A stretch of DNA of 63,873 nucleotides, taken from the NCBI RefSeq assembly GCF_900184945.1, contig NZ_FXYF01000022.1, forward strand, positions 1 to 63,873, read 5' to 3'. Position numbers and translations under genes: made by a program. Of this stretch, positions 45,103 to 54,354 are shown one piece after another. The stretch comes from Antarctobacter aquimaris. GTDB taxonomy: Bacteria > Pseudomonadota > Alphaproteobacteria > Rhodobacterales > Rhodobacteraceae. Each line of letters opens with the position of its first letter. The first letter of the stretch is position 1. The notes beneath the pieces were generated by a model, which was not told the origin of the DNA, did not search any database, and saw only the letters and a program-made list of their open reading frames with translations.

Positions 45103-46392
45103 ATGAACCTGGCAAGACTGGCCGCCGAGGCGGCAGAGCGTGGCACCCCGGTGCGCGCGGGCCTGATCGGCGCGGGCAAGTTCGGCTCGATGTTCCTGAG
45201 CCAGGTGCCCAGCATCGCCGGGCTGGAGGTCACCGCCATCGCCGATCTCGACGTGCAGCGCGCCCGCGCCGCCTGCGCCGCCGTGGGCTGGGAAGACACG
45301 CGCATCTCCGCGACGACCTTTGTCGAGGACGGCGCGGCGCTGGCCGCGCGCGACGATGTCGACGTGGTGATCGAGGCGACAGGCCATCCCCGCGCCGGCA
45401 TCCGCCATGCCCGCGCCGCCATCGCCAATGGCAAACACGTCGTCATGGTCAACGTCGAGGCGGACGTGCTGGTCGGACCCGCGCTTGCCGCGGAGGCACG
45501 CGCGGCGGGCGTGGTCTATTCGATGGCCTACGGCGACCAGCCCGCGCTGGTGGCGGAACTGGTCGACTGGGCGCGTGCGGCCGGTTTCCACGTCACCGCC
45601 GCGGGCAAGGGGACCAAGTACCTGCCCGCCTACCACGAGGTCACGCCCGACGACGTCTGGACCCACTACGGCCTGACGCCAGACGAAGCCGCCCGCGCGG
45701 GCATGAACCCGCAGATGTTCAACAGTTTTCTCGACGGCACGAAAAGCGCCATCGAGATGGTCGCCATCGCCAATGCCTGTGGCCTGTCGGTGCCCACCCA
45801 AGGCCTGTCCTTCCCGCCCTGCGGGGTCGACGACCTGTCCCACGTCCTGCGACCGCGCGACATGGGCGGCCAGCTGGAGGGGCGCGGCATGGTCGAGACA
45901 GTCTCCTCGGTCGAGCGCGACGGACGGCCGGTGTTCCGCGACCTGCGCTGGGGCGTCTATGTCGTGCTGGAAGCGCCCAACGACTACGCCGCCGCCTGTT
46001 TCCGCCAATATGGCCTGCCCACCGATTCCACCGGCCGCTTTGCCGCCATGTACAAGCCGTTTCACCTGATCGGGCTGGAGCTGTCGATTTCCGTCCTCAG
46101 CGCCGCCTTGCGCGGCGAGGCCACCGGGCAGGCGCGCGAGATGCGCGGCACCGTCGCCGCCATAGCCAAGCGGGACCTCAAGGCCGGCGAGATGCTGGAC
46201 GGCGAAGGCGGCTACACGGTCTGGGGCAAGGCGCAGCCGGTCACGCGGGCGGGCGATGCCCTGCCGATCGGGCTGGCGCAGGGGGTGGCGCTGAGGCGCG
46301 ACCTGGCGCGCGGCGAGATGCTGCGCCTTTCGGACGTGGACCTGAAGGACGATCCGGTCGTAACGCTCTATCGCGGGTTGCTTCCGGCCTGA
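45103..46392 (+). CDS. NAD(P)-dependent oxidoreductase with C-terminal SAF domain
   Basis: The 429-residue protein has an N-terminal Rossmann domain (RAGLIGAGKFGSMFLSQV, then AIADLDVQRA) related to homoserine dehydrogenase/GFO-IDH enzymes. VIEATGHPRAG and NVEADVLVGPALA follow. The last 75 or so residues form a SAF-like beta-clip (LPIGLAQGVALRRDLARGEM, then LRLSDV). This architecture is widespread but the substrate is not known to me. GGGAGGAAAC precedes ATG. It converges on the ectoine operon. Confidence 0.75.
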   Translation: MNLARLAAEAAERGTPVRAGLIGAGKFGSMFLSQVPSIAGLEVTAIADLDVQRARAACAAVGWEDTRISATTFVEDGAALAARDDVDVVIEATGHPRAGIRHARAAIANGKHVVMVNVEADVLVGPALAAEARAAGVVYSMAYGDQPALVAELVDWARAAGFHVTAAGKGTKYLPAYHEVTPDDVWTHYGLTPDEAARAGMNPQMFNSFLDGTKSAIEMVAIANACGLSVPTQGLSFPPCGVDDLSHVLRPRDMGGQLEGRGMVETVSSVERDGRPVFRDLRWGVYVVLEAPNDYAAACFRQYGLPTDSTGRFAAMYKPFHLIGLELSISVLSAALRGEATGQAREMRGTVAAIAKRDLKAGEMLDGEGGYTVWGKAQPVTRAGDALPIGLAQGVALRRDLARGEMLRLSDVDLKDDPVVTLYRGLLPA

Positions 46393-46393
46393 G

Positions 46394-46419
46394 AAAAGGC
46401 CGGCCCCGAAGGACCGGCC
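46394..46419 (-). terminator. Terminator of the ectABC-ask operon
   Basis: On the minus strand GGCCGGTCC pairs with GGGCCGGCC (one G-T wobble) around a TTCG tetraloop and runs into TTTTCTC. It lies 52 bp after the aspartokinase stop codon. On the plus strand no T-run follows, so it serves mainly the ect operon. Confidence 0.8.
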
Positions 46420-46470
46420 CAGGGCCTGTAATGCCGCCTGTGGCGGTCTGTTGTTGTCGCGGGCGCGTCT

Positions 46471-47886
46471 TCAGGCGGCCAGCGCGACCTTGTTTTCGCC
46501 GTCGAAAAACGCGTCGTGCAGCGCCTTGATGGCCTTCTGCATGTCGCCGCGTTCCAGGATGTACAGCGTGTCCACGTTGCGCGGCCCCTGGCTGGCGCCG
46601 ACGGAATAGATGCCAGCGCGGTCAAAGGCTTGCAGGCCGCGCTGCAACACCGCCAGCCCGCTCAGGTCACGCCCGATGACCGACACCAGCGACAGCTTGC
46701 GCGCCTGGATCTCGGCCTGCGGATAGTGCTCGGCCAGGTCCTTTTCCACACGCCGCAGCACCTTCAGCGAGGCGTCCACGTAATGGGTCACCGTGTTGGC
46801 GTTCGACACCTTGGAGACGATGCGCACGTTGTGCCGCGTGAGCGCGTCGAGGATCGTGGCGTCGTAGCCCTTGACCCCCACCATGTCCTGCTCGAACACC
46901 TCGAGCGCAACGATATCGAGCCCGGTCACGATCTCGACCGCCGGCGCCTCGGCCGGCTGGTCGTCGATCAGCGTGCCCGGATCGCCGGGATCAAAGGCGT
47001 TTGTCACCCGCAGGGGCACGCCCGCCTGACGCAGCGTCTTGGCCGCCGAGGGGTGGATCGCCTCCATCCCGAGGTTCGCCATCTGGTCGGCCACGTCGTA
47101 GTTGGTCCGGCCCAGCTTGCGCACCTTGTCGGCGCCGACGATCTTGGGGTCGGCCGAGGACAGGTGGAATTCCTTGTGGATGATCGCCTCGCGCGCGCCG
47201 GTCTCTGCTGCCAGCCGCGAAAACGTCACCTCGGAATAGCCCCGGTCGAATTCGCGCATCAGCCCTTCGCGGCACTGGGCATAGCCGGTGACGATGGGCA
47301 TCTCGGTGTCGGGGTCGATCCCCGCCATGCCCTGCGCCAGCCGCTCTTGCAGCGTCACCTCGCCTTCGTCGCGCCAGCCGGTCAGGTCCACCAGCCGCGC
47401 GTTCACACCGGCGCGTTGCAGCATCAGCGTGGCCACCAGCGCGGAATGTGCTTCGCCCAACCCGGACAGCAGTTCGCGGATGTGCAACAGGTGCGCGTTC
47501 AGCCGGAAATGCCCGTAGGAGCACAGGCGCTGAAGGTCGATCAGGCAGTTGCGCGCGCCCTCGATGCGATCCTGGACGAAACGGGTCGCCTGTTCGACAT
47601 CGCCGGGATGGTCCAGCACGGACTCGTGCGCTTCGATCATGGCGCGGGCGGTGCGGGCCAAGGCTTCGTGCCAGCCGTGATCATCCTCGCCATCGGCAAA
47701 ATGGGCGTAGACCCCGGCCTCGCCGGTCTTCTTGTGTTCCAGCAGCAGGTTGGTGATGCCGCCAAAGGCCGACACCACGAACACCCGGCCATAGACCGGC
47801 TTGCCATCCCTGAGGAACAGAGTGTCGCGCAGGTCCGCGAGGCGGGACATGGACGTCCCGCCGATCTTTTCCACGGTATGGTTCAT
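46471..47886 (-). CDS. ask: Ectoine-associated aspartate kinase (Ask_Ect)
   Basis: The 471-residue enzyme phosphorylates aspartate for the aspartate-semialdehyde branch feeding ectoine. It begins TVEKIGGTSMSRL and has the C-terminal ACT regions (VRIVSKVSNANTVTHYVDAS and LSLVSVIGRDLSGL). Its length, divergence from housekeeping LysC and place at the end of ectABC mark the ect-specific isozyme, usually less sensitive to lysine/threonine feedback. It starts 4 bp after ectC. Confidence 0.95.
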   Translation of the reverse strand: MNHTVEKIGGTSMSRLADLRDTLFLRDGKPVYGRVFVVSAFGGITNLLLEHKKTGEAGVYAHFADGEDDHGWHEALARTARAMIEAHESVLDHPGDVEQATRFVQDRIEGARNCLIDLQRLCSYGHFRLNAHLLHIRELLSGLGEAHSALVATLMLQRAGVNARLVDLTGWRDEGEVTLQERLAQGMAGIDPDTEMPIVTGYAQCREGLMREFDRGYSEVTFSRLAAETGAREAIIHKEFHLSSADPKIVGADKVRKLGRTNYDVADQMANLGMEAIHPSAAKTLRQAGVPLRVTNAFDPGDPGTLIDDQPAEAPAVEIVTGLDIVALEVFEQDMVGVKGYDATILDALTRHNVRIVSKVSNANTVTHYVDASLKVLRRVEKDLAEHYPQAEIQARKLSLVSVIGRDLSGLAVLQRGLQAFDRAGIYSVGASQGPRNVDTLYILERGDMQKAIKALHDAFFDGENKVALAA

Positions 47887-47890
47887 GAGG

Positions 47891-48292
47891 TCAGGCCTCC
47901 ACCTCTTCGGGCGCGGCATAGGAGCCGTCGGCGCGGTGCACCTCCTTGCCGGTCACGGGCGGGTTGAAGCAGCAGGCCATGACCAGCTCTTCGTCCGCCT
48001 TCAGCGTGTGGCGGTCGTGCTGGTCCAGCGCGTACATCACGCCGGGCTTGATGCGGTGCACCTCGCCGGTGGCCAGGTCGGTGATCGACCCGGTGCCCTG
48101 GATGCAATAGACGCTCTCGAAGTGGTTCTTGTACTCGAAGGTATGCTCCGAACCTTCCTCGAGAAAGGTGATGTGAAAGGAAAACCCCATCCCGTCATCG
48201 GCCAGCAGCATGCGCACGCTGGTCCACTGCGCGTCCGACACGACGCGGTCCGGCTGGGTTTTCGAGATCTGGTCAAAGTCGCGTACGATCAT
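47891..48292 (-). CDS. ectC: L-ectoine synthase
   Basis: The 133-residue cupin closes the ring of N-gamma-acetyl-diaminobutyrate to ectoine. It has [32 protein letters not shown], and the cupin His/Glu pattern YCIQGTGSI and [11 protein letters not shown]. Iron ligands are expected there. It follows ectB by 6 bp and precedes ask. Confidence 0.98.
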   Translation of the reverse strand: MIVRDFDQISKTQPDRVVSDAQWTSVRMLLADDGMGFSFHITFLEEGSEHTFEYKNHFESVYCIQGTGSITDLATGEVHRIKPGVMYALDQHDRHTLKADEELVMACCFNPPVTGKEVHRADGSYAAPEEVEA

Positions 48293-48298
48293 GCCGGG

Positions 48299-49582
48299 TT
48301 ACTCCGCTGCCATCTTTTGCGTGGACAGGACGCGGCGGGCGGCCGCGGTCAGGATGTCGAGACCCTGTTTCAGGGTCTCGTCCGGAGTCGTCAGCGGCGC
48401 CAGAACCTTGACCACCTCGTCCTCGGGGCCCGAAGTCTCGATGATCAGCCCGTTGCGGAAGGCCTCGGCGCAGATCGCGCCGGCCAGCTCGCCCGAACCG
48501 ACATCGACACCGCGCATCATGCCGCGCCCCTTCAGCTGCGCGCCCGGCACCATCGCGGCGATGGTGTCCAGCGCATGTTCCACCGTGCGGCCACGCCGCG
48601 CGATATCCGTCTTCAGGGCATCGTCGGACCAGAACTTCTCGATCGCGACGCGGGCGGTGACAAAGGCATGGGTGTTGCCGCGGAAGGTGCCGTTGTGCTC
48701 GGCCGGGCCCATGACGTCATGCTGCGGACGCACCAGCACCATGGCAAAGGGCAGGCCAAAGCCCGACAGCGACTTGGCCATCGTGACGATATCCGGCGTG
48801 ACGCCCATCTCCTCGAAGGAAAAGAAGCCGCCGGTGCGCCCGCAACCGGCCTGGATGTCGTCGATGATCAGCAGCGCGCCATGGTCCTTGGCGAGCTCCG
48901 CAACCTTGGAGACGAACTCGGCGCTGGCGGCGTTCAGCCCGCCTTCGCCCTGCACGGTCTCCAGCAGGATCGCCGCCGGGGCGTCGATGCCCGAGGACGG
49001 ATCGCCCAACATCTGTGCCAACAGATCGGCCGAGTCGACGCCATCCATGTAATCGTCAAACGGCACGCGGCTGACGCCAGACAGCGCGGTCCCTGCCCCG
49101 CCGCGATGATAGCCGTTGCCGGTGGCGGCCAGCGCACCCATGGTCACGCCGTGAAACCCGTTGGTAAAGGCGATGACGTTCTCGCGCCCGGTCGCCTTGC
49201 GGGCGATCTTGATCGCCGCCTCGACGGCGTTGGCGCCGGTCGGGCCGGTGAACATCATCTTGTGATCCATGCCGCGCTTGCGCAGGATCTGCTCTTCGAA
49301 GGCCTCCATGAAGCGGGCCTTGGCGCCGGTGTGCAGGTCAAGGCCATGCGCGATGCCGTTCTCGGACAGGTGCGCCATCAGCGCGGCCTTCATGTCCGGA
49401 TCGTTGTGGCCGTAGTTCAGCGAGGAACAGCCGGCGAGAAAGTCGATGTAGCTGTTCCCGGCGGCATCGGTCATTTCCGAGCCGAGCGCGGTGGTAAAGA
49501 CGGTGTCGAAGCCGCGGCAATAGCTGCGCGCCTCGGATTCACGTCGTTTGAAGATGGTCGGTTTGAAGGTCTGCGAGGACAT
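48299..49582 (-). CDS. ectB: Diaminobutyrate-2-oxoglutarate transaminase
   Basis: The 427-residue class III aminotransferase makes L-2,4-diaminobutyrate from aspartate semialdehyde and glutamate. Landmarks are SEARSYCRGFDTVF, FTGPTGANAVEAAIKIARK, IDDIQAGCGRTGGFFSFEE and the PLP Lys in VTMAKSLSGFGLP. It is the second gene of the ect operon, 51 bp after ectA. Confidence 0.98.
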   Translation of the reverse strand: MSSQTFKPTIFKRRESEARSYCRGFDTVFTTALGSEMTDAAGNSYIDFLAGCSSLNYGHNDPDMKAALMAHLSENGIAHGLDLHTGAKARFMEAFEEQILRKRGMDHKMMFTGPTGANAVEAAIKIARKATGRENVIAFTNGFHGVTMGALAATGNGYHRGGAGTALSGVSRVPFDDYMDGVDSADLLAQMLGDPSSGIDAPAAILLETVQGEGGLNAASAEFVSKVAELAKDHGALLIIDDIQAGCGRTGGFFSFEEMGVTPDIVTMAKSLSGFGLPFAMVLVRPQHDVMGPAEHNGTFRGNTHAFVTARVAIEKFWSDDALKTDIARRGRTVEHALDTIAAMVPGAQLKGRGMMRGVDVGSGELAGAICAEAFRNGLIIETSGPEDEVVKVLAPLTTPDETLKQGLDILTAAARRVLSTQKMAAE

Positions 49583-49633
49583 GTGAACTCTTTCGGTAAA
49601 GGGTGTGTCAGGACAAGGGCGGCGGGCCTGCCG

Positions 49634-50164
49634 TCAGGCGGCCCGGGCCAGCGCCTTGGCCAGCTTGATGGTGACCAGGTTCTCGGTCTCGTGGCGGTTC
49701 CCGAAATGCTGGCCGCGCGTGTAGTGCGGCCGATAGTCGAGATCCTTGCCCTGAGCGCGGGCAAACTTGCGGAACAGCGCCCAGGAGGCGTCGTTGTCGC
49801 TGGTGATGGTGGTCTGCAGGCGGGTAGCGCCCTTGCAGGCGGGCCGCTTGACCAGGTGGCGCAGCATCAGCGCGCCCAGACCCATGCCGCGCGCCTTTTC
49901 GGACACGGCGACCTGCCAGACAAACAGGGTGTCGGGGTCGTTCGGCAGGACATAGGCCGAGATCCAGCCGACGATGTCGCCGTTCAGTTCGGCCACGACA
50001 CAGGTGTCGGCGAAATGATCGCATTGCACCAGGTTGCAATACATCGAGTTCTCGTCGAGCGGCTTGCACGCCCGGACGAGTTCCCAGATCGCGGCGCCAT
50101 CCCTTGCGGTCGGCTCACGCAGGGAGGGCAAGGACTGACGGACGAAATCCCTTGAATGATGCAT
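49634..50164 (-). CDS. ectA: L-2,4-diaminobutyric acid acetyltransferase
   Basis: The 176-residue GNAT acetylates diaminobutyrate from acetyl-CoA. It shows REPTARDGAAIWELVRAC, LDENSMYCNLVQC, DTLFVWQVAVSEKARGMGLG (acetyl-CoA loop) and the TTITSDNDASWALFRKFA segment. ATG at 50164 has AAGGAGC about ten bases upstream. It is the first gene of the osmotically regulated ectoine operon and is divergent from ectR. Confidence 0.98.
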   Translation of the reverse strand: MHHSRDFVRQSLPSLREPTARDGAAIWELVRACKPLDENSMYCNLVQCDHFADTCVVAELNGDIVGWISAYVLPNDPDTLFVWQVAVSEKARGMGLGALMLRHLVKRPACKGATRLQTTITSDNDASWALFRKFARAQGKDLDYRPHYTRGQHFGNRHETENLVTIKLAKALARAA

Positions 50165-50344
50165 CTGGTCTGCTGCTCCTTGTTGCTTCGTACGGCTAAG
50201 TAACCCCGCACGGCGCACGCTTCAACAGGGGAATTTATTTTTTTCAGATCGCGGAACTTATTAACGTTTCAGACATTTTACTTCGGTTATTCCCTTCGAT
50301 ACTCAAAGCATATTCCTGTTGCTGCATGGGCTGACAAGGGATAC

Positions 50345-50361
50345 GCTTAGACATGCTAAGC
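50345..50361. promoter_or_regulatory. Candidate EctR operator
   Basis: The perfect inverted repeat GCTTAG-ACATG-CTAAGC lies between ectA and ectR and includes the first possible start codon of ectR (50353). MarR-family regulators bind such 16-20-bp dyads and commonly autoregulate. The rest of the 188-bp intergenic stretch is AT-rich and must carry the ect promoter; no promoter pair stood out with confidence. Confidence 0.5.
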
Positions 50362-50856
50362 TGTGAGCTGACCATGGATCGTGTCGACGCCGCCCTCATC
50401 GCCCTGCGCCGCATCCTGCGGGCAACCGACCTTTACGGACGCGAGCTGAAACAGGCCGCCGGGGTGACGGCGGTGCAGCTACGCGTGTTGCAGATCATCG
50501 CAGAAAAGGGCCAGGCGACACCCAAGGAGATCTCGGTCCGGATGCGCGTGTCGCAGGCCACGATGACCTCGCTGGTGGACAAGCTGGTGCGCGACGGCAT
50601 GGTCGTGCGCGAGAAATCCGAACAGGACCGCCGCCAGACCAACGTGCACATCACGCCCAAGGGGCTGAGAACCCTGGCCGAGGCCCCCGACCCCCTGCAA
50701 CAGCGTTTTGTTCGCAAGTTCGAGACCATGGAAGACTGGGAACAGGCCATGCTCATGGCCAGCCTGGAGCGGGTGGCCGCGATGCTCGATGCCGACGACC
50801 TGGACGTCGCGCCCGTCCTGGAAGCCGGCGACATCAAGCAGACCCCGGCCCCCTGA
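50353..50856 (+). CDS. ectR: MarR-family regulator of ectoine genes
   Basis: The 167-residue protein has a MarR winged helix: TAVQLRVLQIIAEKGQATPK, recognition helix RVSQATMTSLVDKLVRDGMV, and wing KSEQDRRQTNVHITPKG. EctR1 represses ect genes in methylotrophs and homologs sit next to ect operons in many halophiles. ATG at 50374 (MDRVDAAL) is an alternative start that would place the dyad at 50345-50361 in the leader. Confidence 0.9.
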   Translation: MLSCELTMDRVDAALIALRRILRATDLYGRELKQAAGVTAVQLRVLQIIAEKGQATPKEISVRMRVSQATMTSLVDKLVRDGMVVREKSEQDRRQTNVHITPKGLRTLAEAPDPLQQRFVRKFETMEDWEQAMLMASLERVAAMLDADDLDVAPVLEAGDIKQTPAP

Positions 50857-50892
50857 CCACGCGGCCCCGGCACGCGCGCTTGCCTGGCCATC

Positions 50893-50906
50893 TTGATCCA
50901 GAGCAA
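50893..50906. promoter_or_regulatory. Weak FnrL-like box
   Basis: TTGATCCAGAGCAA differs from the FNR/FnrL dyad TTGA-N6-TCAA by one base (G for T). It lies 284 bp before the RTX gene and 37 bp after ectR. It is reported because a perfect box lies 154 bp further on. Confidence 0.35.
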
Positions 50907-51059
50907 CAAGAGCGACCGACAACCTACTGAAAAATGTTGATAGTCTATCTGGCTTCCTGTCGGAGTTGCGGGATATCCGGGCATTGGCACCGTCCGGAAT
51001 CCGACGCCGAAGCGTCGCGGTCATGGCCTCCGGGAAAAACATACCAAAACCTGCATGTT

Positions 51060-51073
51060 TTGACACAGATCAA
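51060..51073. promoter_or_regulatory. FnrL/FNR-type box upstream of the RTX protein
   Basis: TTGACACAGATCAA matches the consensus TTGA-N6-TCAA exactly. In Rhodobacter relatives FnrL activates or represses genes under low oxygen through such sites. It is 104 bp upstream of the likely start codon at 51177. The whole gap 50857-51176 (320 bp) holds this box, the weaker box at 50893 and otherwise no gene. Confidence 0.6.
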
Positions 51074-51176
51074 GGTCAGTCCGTTTTGGCACACACATAA
51101 GGGATTCGTGATATGTGAAAACATTCACGTTTACCAAGGCACGAAACGTAACAATCTGCTCAGGTGGGGATCTTCC

Positions 51177-54100
51177 ATGGCCGACACGCCACACATTACC
51201 AATCCGACATTCACGTCCACGCACGTCTTCAGCACCAATGACGTTACCGGCACCTTTGATGGTCTGACCCAGGGAACGCTGCTTCCCGGCGACCTGCCGA
51301 TCGTGAACTTTTCCATGGCGCCGATGATCACGAAGGAGGGGGTCAGCCTGTACCCGGTCGACAGCGAATTCGGCTTCTACGTGACCGATTTTGTCGGCGC
51401 CGAGGACAAGATCCGCGATTATGATTACGCCGAAGGCTGGGTTGGCGATCTCACCGGAGCGGCCGGGGAACAGCTGGGCATCGTCGTCTCCGATGCGCCG
51501 ACCGACACCTTCAAGACCCCCGCCGTCCTGGGCACCTGGCTGGCCGGCCTGGGCGACAACACCGTCAAGGCATCGACCGAACACTATGCGGTCATGCAGA
51601 ACGTGCTGTCGGACCAGAAGTACCCGGGCGATCCGGACGCTGTCTATCCGCTGGACGATGACCTGATCCTGCTCAGCCAGAACCCGGACTGGAACGGCCA
51701 GCATGTGGCCGACCTTCTGACCGATCCGGTGACCTACGGCGTGGTCGACAAGAACAACGACGGCGCGCTCGACATCCAGGACCTGCTGAACCCCAACGAA
51801 TCGACCATCGCCTATGACATCGCCTACAGCTCGGACTACTCGGTCACGATGAAGGACGATGGCAAGCTGCTGTACCGCTGGGGCAACGAGATCAAGCGCC
51901 CCAACGACATCCGGCTGGAGGCGACGCTGGACCTGCCCGACGAGTGGAGCAGCGACGACCCGGCCACCGACCTGCGGCCGCTCTACCGGATCACCGCTGC
52001 CGAACTGGTGACCGAGCACACGATCACCAACAACCCCAACGACCAGATCCGCCCCGAGGACTTTGAAAACGAGGCCGCGATCGGCACGCTGCCGACCTAC
52101 ACCGTCGTCACCGACTACACCCTCGACGGCAACGGCCCGCGCGAAGTCTGGGTGACCACGGACGATTATTATGCCGGCGACGGCACGCTCTATCCGGCGG
52201 GCACGATCCTCAAGGACGAACTCCTGGCGCAGCAGGCCGCCGCCTCGCCGCTGGCCGCAATCGGCGGGGTCGACGAGGCCTTGCTGGACGGCTTTACCAA
52301 CGCCTGGTTCACCACCATGGACCGCGAGCCCTTCGAGGCCAGTCTCGACAGCAACGGCGACTACATCTCCGGCCCGCGTTGGCGGCTGCAAACCGACAAG
52401 TACGGGCAGGATCTGCCCAGCGTGGTGATGCCGATCGACCCGAGCGATCCGCTGCCCACCACCAGCTCGGAGGTCAAGTACGAGGTCGGGGCCGATGATG
52501 TCACCGTGATCAACCTGCTCGACTGGGAGACCGATGTGTCGCCGCTGTCGATCAGCGCCGGCTGGCAGAACAACACCGGCGGTGTGTCGGTCAACGGCCT
52601 GAACATGAGCGACGAATTCGACGTGGCCTTCTACATCAAGGGCGACACCAAGCCCGCCACGCTGTACAACACCACGCTGCTGCTGGAGTACGAAGAAATC
52701 CAGATCTTTGACGTGGCACGCGGCAAGGTCGGCACGGCCGAATCCGACTACCTGGTCGGCCAGGGCAAGAACTACTTTGTCGGCGGAGACGGCAGCGATC
52801 TCTTTGTGGTGTCCTACGGCGCCGAGGAAGGCGACGATTTCCTCAGCAGCACCATCGCCGACTTCGAGACCGGTGAAGACGCGCTGGGCCTGTTCGACCT
52901 CGGCATCACCGAAGGCAACTTCTACACCCGTGTCACGCAGGTCGTGGATGCGGCCGGCCTGCACATCATGGTGGATGGCGACCAGATCGCCCTGCTGCAA
53001 AACATGACCGAGGCGCTGGAGTACGAGGACTTCCTGCTGATCAACCGCTTCCCGCTCCCCTCGACCGATGTCGGCACCGCGGGCGACGATCTGCTGGTCG
53101 GCACCGCGGGCGATGACGTGCTCGACGGGATGGAAGGCAACGATACGGCCCTGGGCCAGGGCGGCGAAGACGTTCTCATGGGCGGCGCCGATGACGACGA
53201 ACTGCTGGCCGAGCCGGTCGAGACGGCCTTTGACGCGGCGGCGGAGCAGGTTTTCCGGATGTACCAGACGGCTTTCGACCGGCTGCCGAACCGGGGCGGG
53301 CACTCGGCCTGGACCGAGGCGCTCCTGGCCGGGACCGTCGTCATGGAGGGCGTCGCCCGAGCCTTCATCGGTTCGCCCGAGTTCACCGCGCTCAACGGCG
53401 TGCTGACCAATACCCAGTTCGTCGAGCTGATGTATGCCAACGCGCTGGACCGCGCGCCCACGGCCACCGAGCTGTCGACCTGGGTGTCCCAGCTGGACGG
53501 CAACACGGTGTCGCGCGCACAGGTCATGATCGGCGTCTCGGAAAGCCCCGAGTTCGTCGAGAACACCAGCGCCGTTTCGCTGGAATTCTCGCGCGCCGGC
53601 TACCAGCAGGAGTACACCGACGAGGCGTACCGCCTGCTGCTGGCAACGACCGGCGCCGAACCGGACGCCGACGACCTGGCGGCCGTGGCGCGGGATCTCG
53701 CGCAGGGCGACAGCTTTGCCGAGGCTGCGGCCGACCTGCTGGCGTCGGCCGATGGCACCGCGCTCTACGGTTCGCTGGACAACACCCAGTTCGTCGAGAC
53801 GCTGTTCCAGACCGTGCTGAACAGGGCGCCCGCAGCGAGCAGTCTGAGCGTGTGGGCAGCAGCACTGGACAGCGGCACCTGGACCCGCGAGGCACTGGTC
53901 GTGGCGGTGTCGGAAAGCGCCGAGGCCAAGACCAAGCTGGCCGATGACCTTGTCGACCACATGAAGGCGCTGGGCCAGGACGACCTGCTGGACGGCGGCG
54001 AAGGCAATGACCTGCTGTTCGGCGGCATCCTGTCCGACACCTTCCACTTCGACGCGGCGGATGCCGGCGCGGACGAGGTGGTCGGGATCGAGGCCTGGGA

Positions 54101-54260
54101 CATGCTGCAGTTCACCGGCTTTGGCTATGCGGACGCCGCCGAGGCGCGCGGCCACATGAGCCAGGTGGGCGCGGACGTGGTCTTTGCCGACCTCGGGGTG
54201 ACGATCACGCACCTCAACACCAGCCTGGCCGAGATCACCGAGGACATGATCTTCGTCTGA
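51177..54260 (+). CDS. Large secreted RTX-type protein with DUF4214 domains
   Basis: The 1,027-residue acidic protein has no N-terminal signal peptide, as expected for type I secretion. Residues 1-530 form an unrecognised domain with an EF-hand/dockerin-like DKNNDGALDIQDLL near 191-204. Glycine-Asp RTX-like repeats occur near 534-541 (GGDGSDLF) and 638-678 (GTAGDDVLDGMEGNDTALGQ and on). Two DUF4214 units follow, with NTQFVELMYANALDRAP near 744 and NTQFVETLFQTVLNRAP near 868. A last RTX block LLDGGEGNDLLFGG (about 937) precedes a C-terminus ending EDMIFV that resembles the partial protein at the right window edge. ATG at 51177 has GGTGGGGA upstream. Ligand or surface role is unknown; ABC exporter genes are not in the window. 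Confidence 0.85.
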   Translation: MADTPHITNPTFTSTHVFSTNDVTGTFDGLTQGTLLPGDLPIVNFSMAPMITKEGVSLYPVDSEFGFYVTDFVGAEDKIRDYDYAEGWVGDLTGAAGEQLGIVVSDAPTDTFKTPAVLGTWLAGLGDNTVKASTEHYAVMQNVLSDQKYPGDPDAVYPLDDDLILLSQNPDWNGQHVADLLTDPVTYGVVDKNNDGALDIQDLLNPNESTIAYDIAYSSDYSVTMKDDGKLLYRWGNEIKRPNDIRLEATLDLPDEWSSDDPATDLRPLYRITAAELVTEHTITNNPNDQIRPEDFENEAAIGTLPTYTVVTDYTLDGNGPREVWVTTDDYYAGDGTLYPAGTILKDELLAQQAAASPLAAIGGVDEALLDGFTNAWFTTMDREPFEASLDSNGDYISGPRWRLQTDKYGQDLPSVVMPIDPSDPLPTTSSEVKYEVGADDVTVINLLDWETDVSPLSISAGWQNNTGGVSVNGLNMSDEFDVAFYIKGDTKPATLYNTTLLLEYEEIQIFDVARGKVGTAESDYLVGQGKNYFVGGDGSDLFVVSYGAEEGDDFLSSTIADFETGEDALGLFDLGITEGNFYTRVTQVVDAAGLHIMVDGDQIALLQNMTEALEYEDFLLINRFPLPSTDVGTAGDDLLVGTAGDDVLDGMEGNDTALGQGGEDVLMGGADDDELLAEPVETAFDAAAEQVFRMYQTAFDRLPNRGGHSAWTEALLAGTVVMEGVARAFIGSPEFTALNGVLTNTQFVELMYANALDRAPTATELSTWVSQLDGNTVSRAQVMIGVSESPEFVENTSAVSLEFSRAGYQQEYTDEAYRLLLATTGAEPDADDLAAVARDLAQGDSFAEAAADLLASADGTALYGSLDNTQFVETLFQTVLNRAPAASSLSVWAAALDSGTWTREALVVAVSESAEAKTKLADDLVDHMKALGQDDLLDGGEGNDLLFGGILSDTFHFDAADAGADEVVGIEAWDMLQFTGFGYADAAEARGHMSQVGADVVFADLGVTITHLNTSLAEITEDMIFV

Positions 54261-54283
54261 TCGGCAGCCTCATGCGACACGGG

Positions 54284-54312
54284 AAAAGGCCGCCCCCCGG
54301 GCGGCCTTTTTC
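54284..54312. terminator. Bidirectional terminator between RTX and GntR genes
   Basis: Arms AAAAGGCCGCCC and GGGCGGCCTTTT pair perfectly around CCC with T-runs on both strands. Confidence 0.9.
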
Positions 54313-54354
54313 GTCGCGTCGAACGCTGCGGCGCTGCATCGGCGCACCCTGCCC

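Noticed and set aside
51021-54212. A 1,063-codon minus-strand frame opposite the RTX gene
   Set aside because: RTX, EF-hand and DUF4214 motifs are clear on the plus strand; the antisense product has only repetitive Val/Gly/Arg composition.
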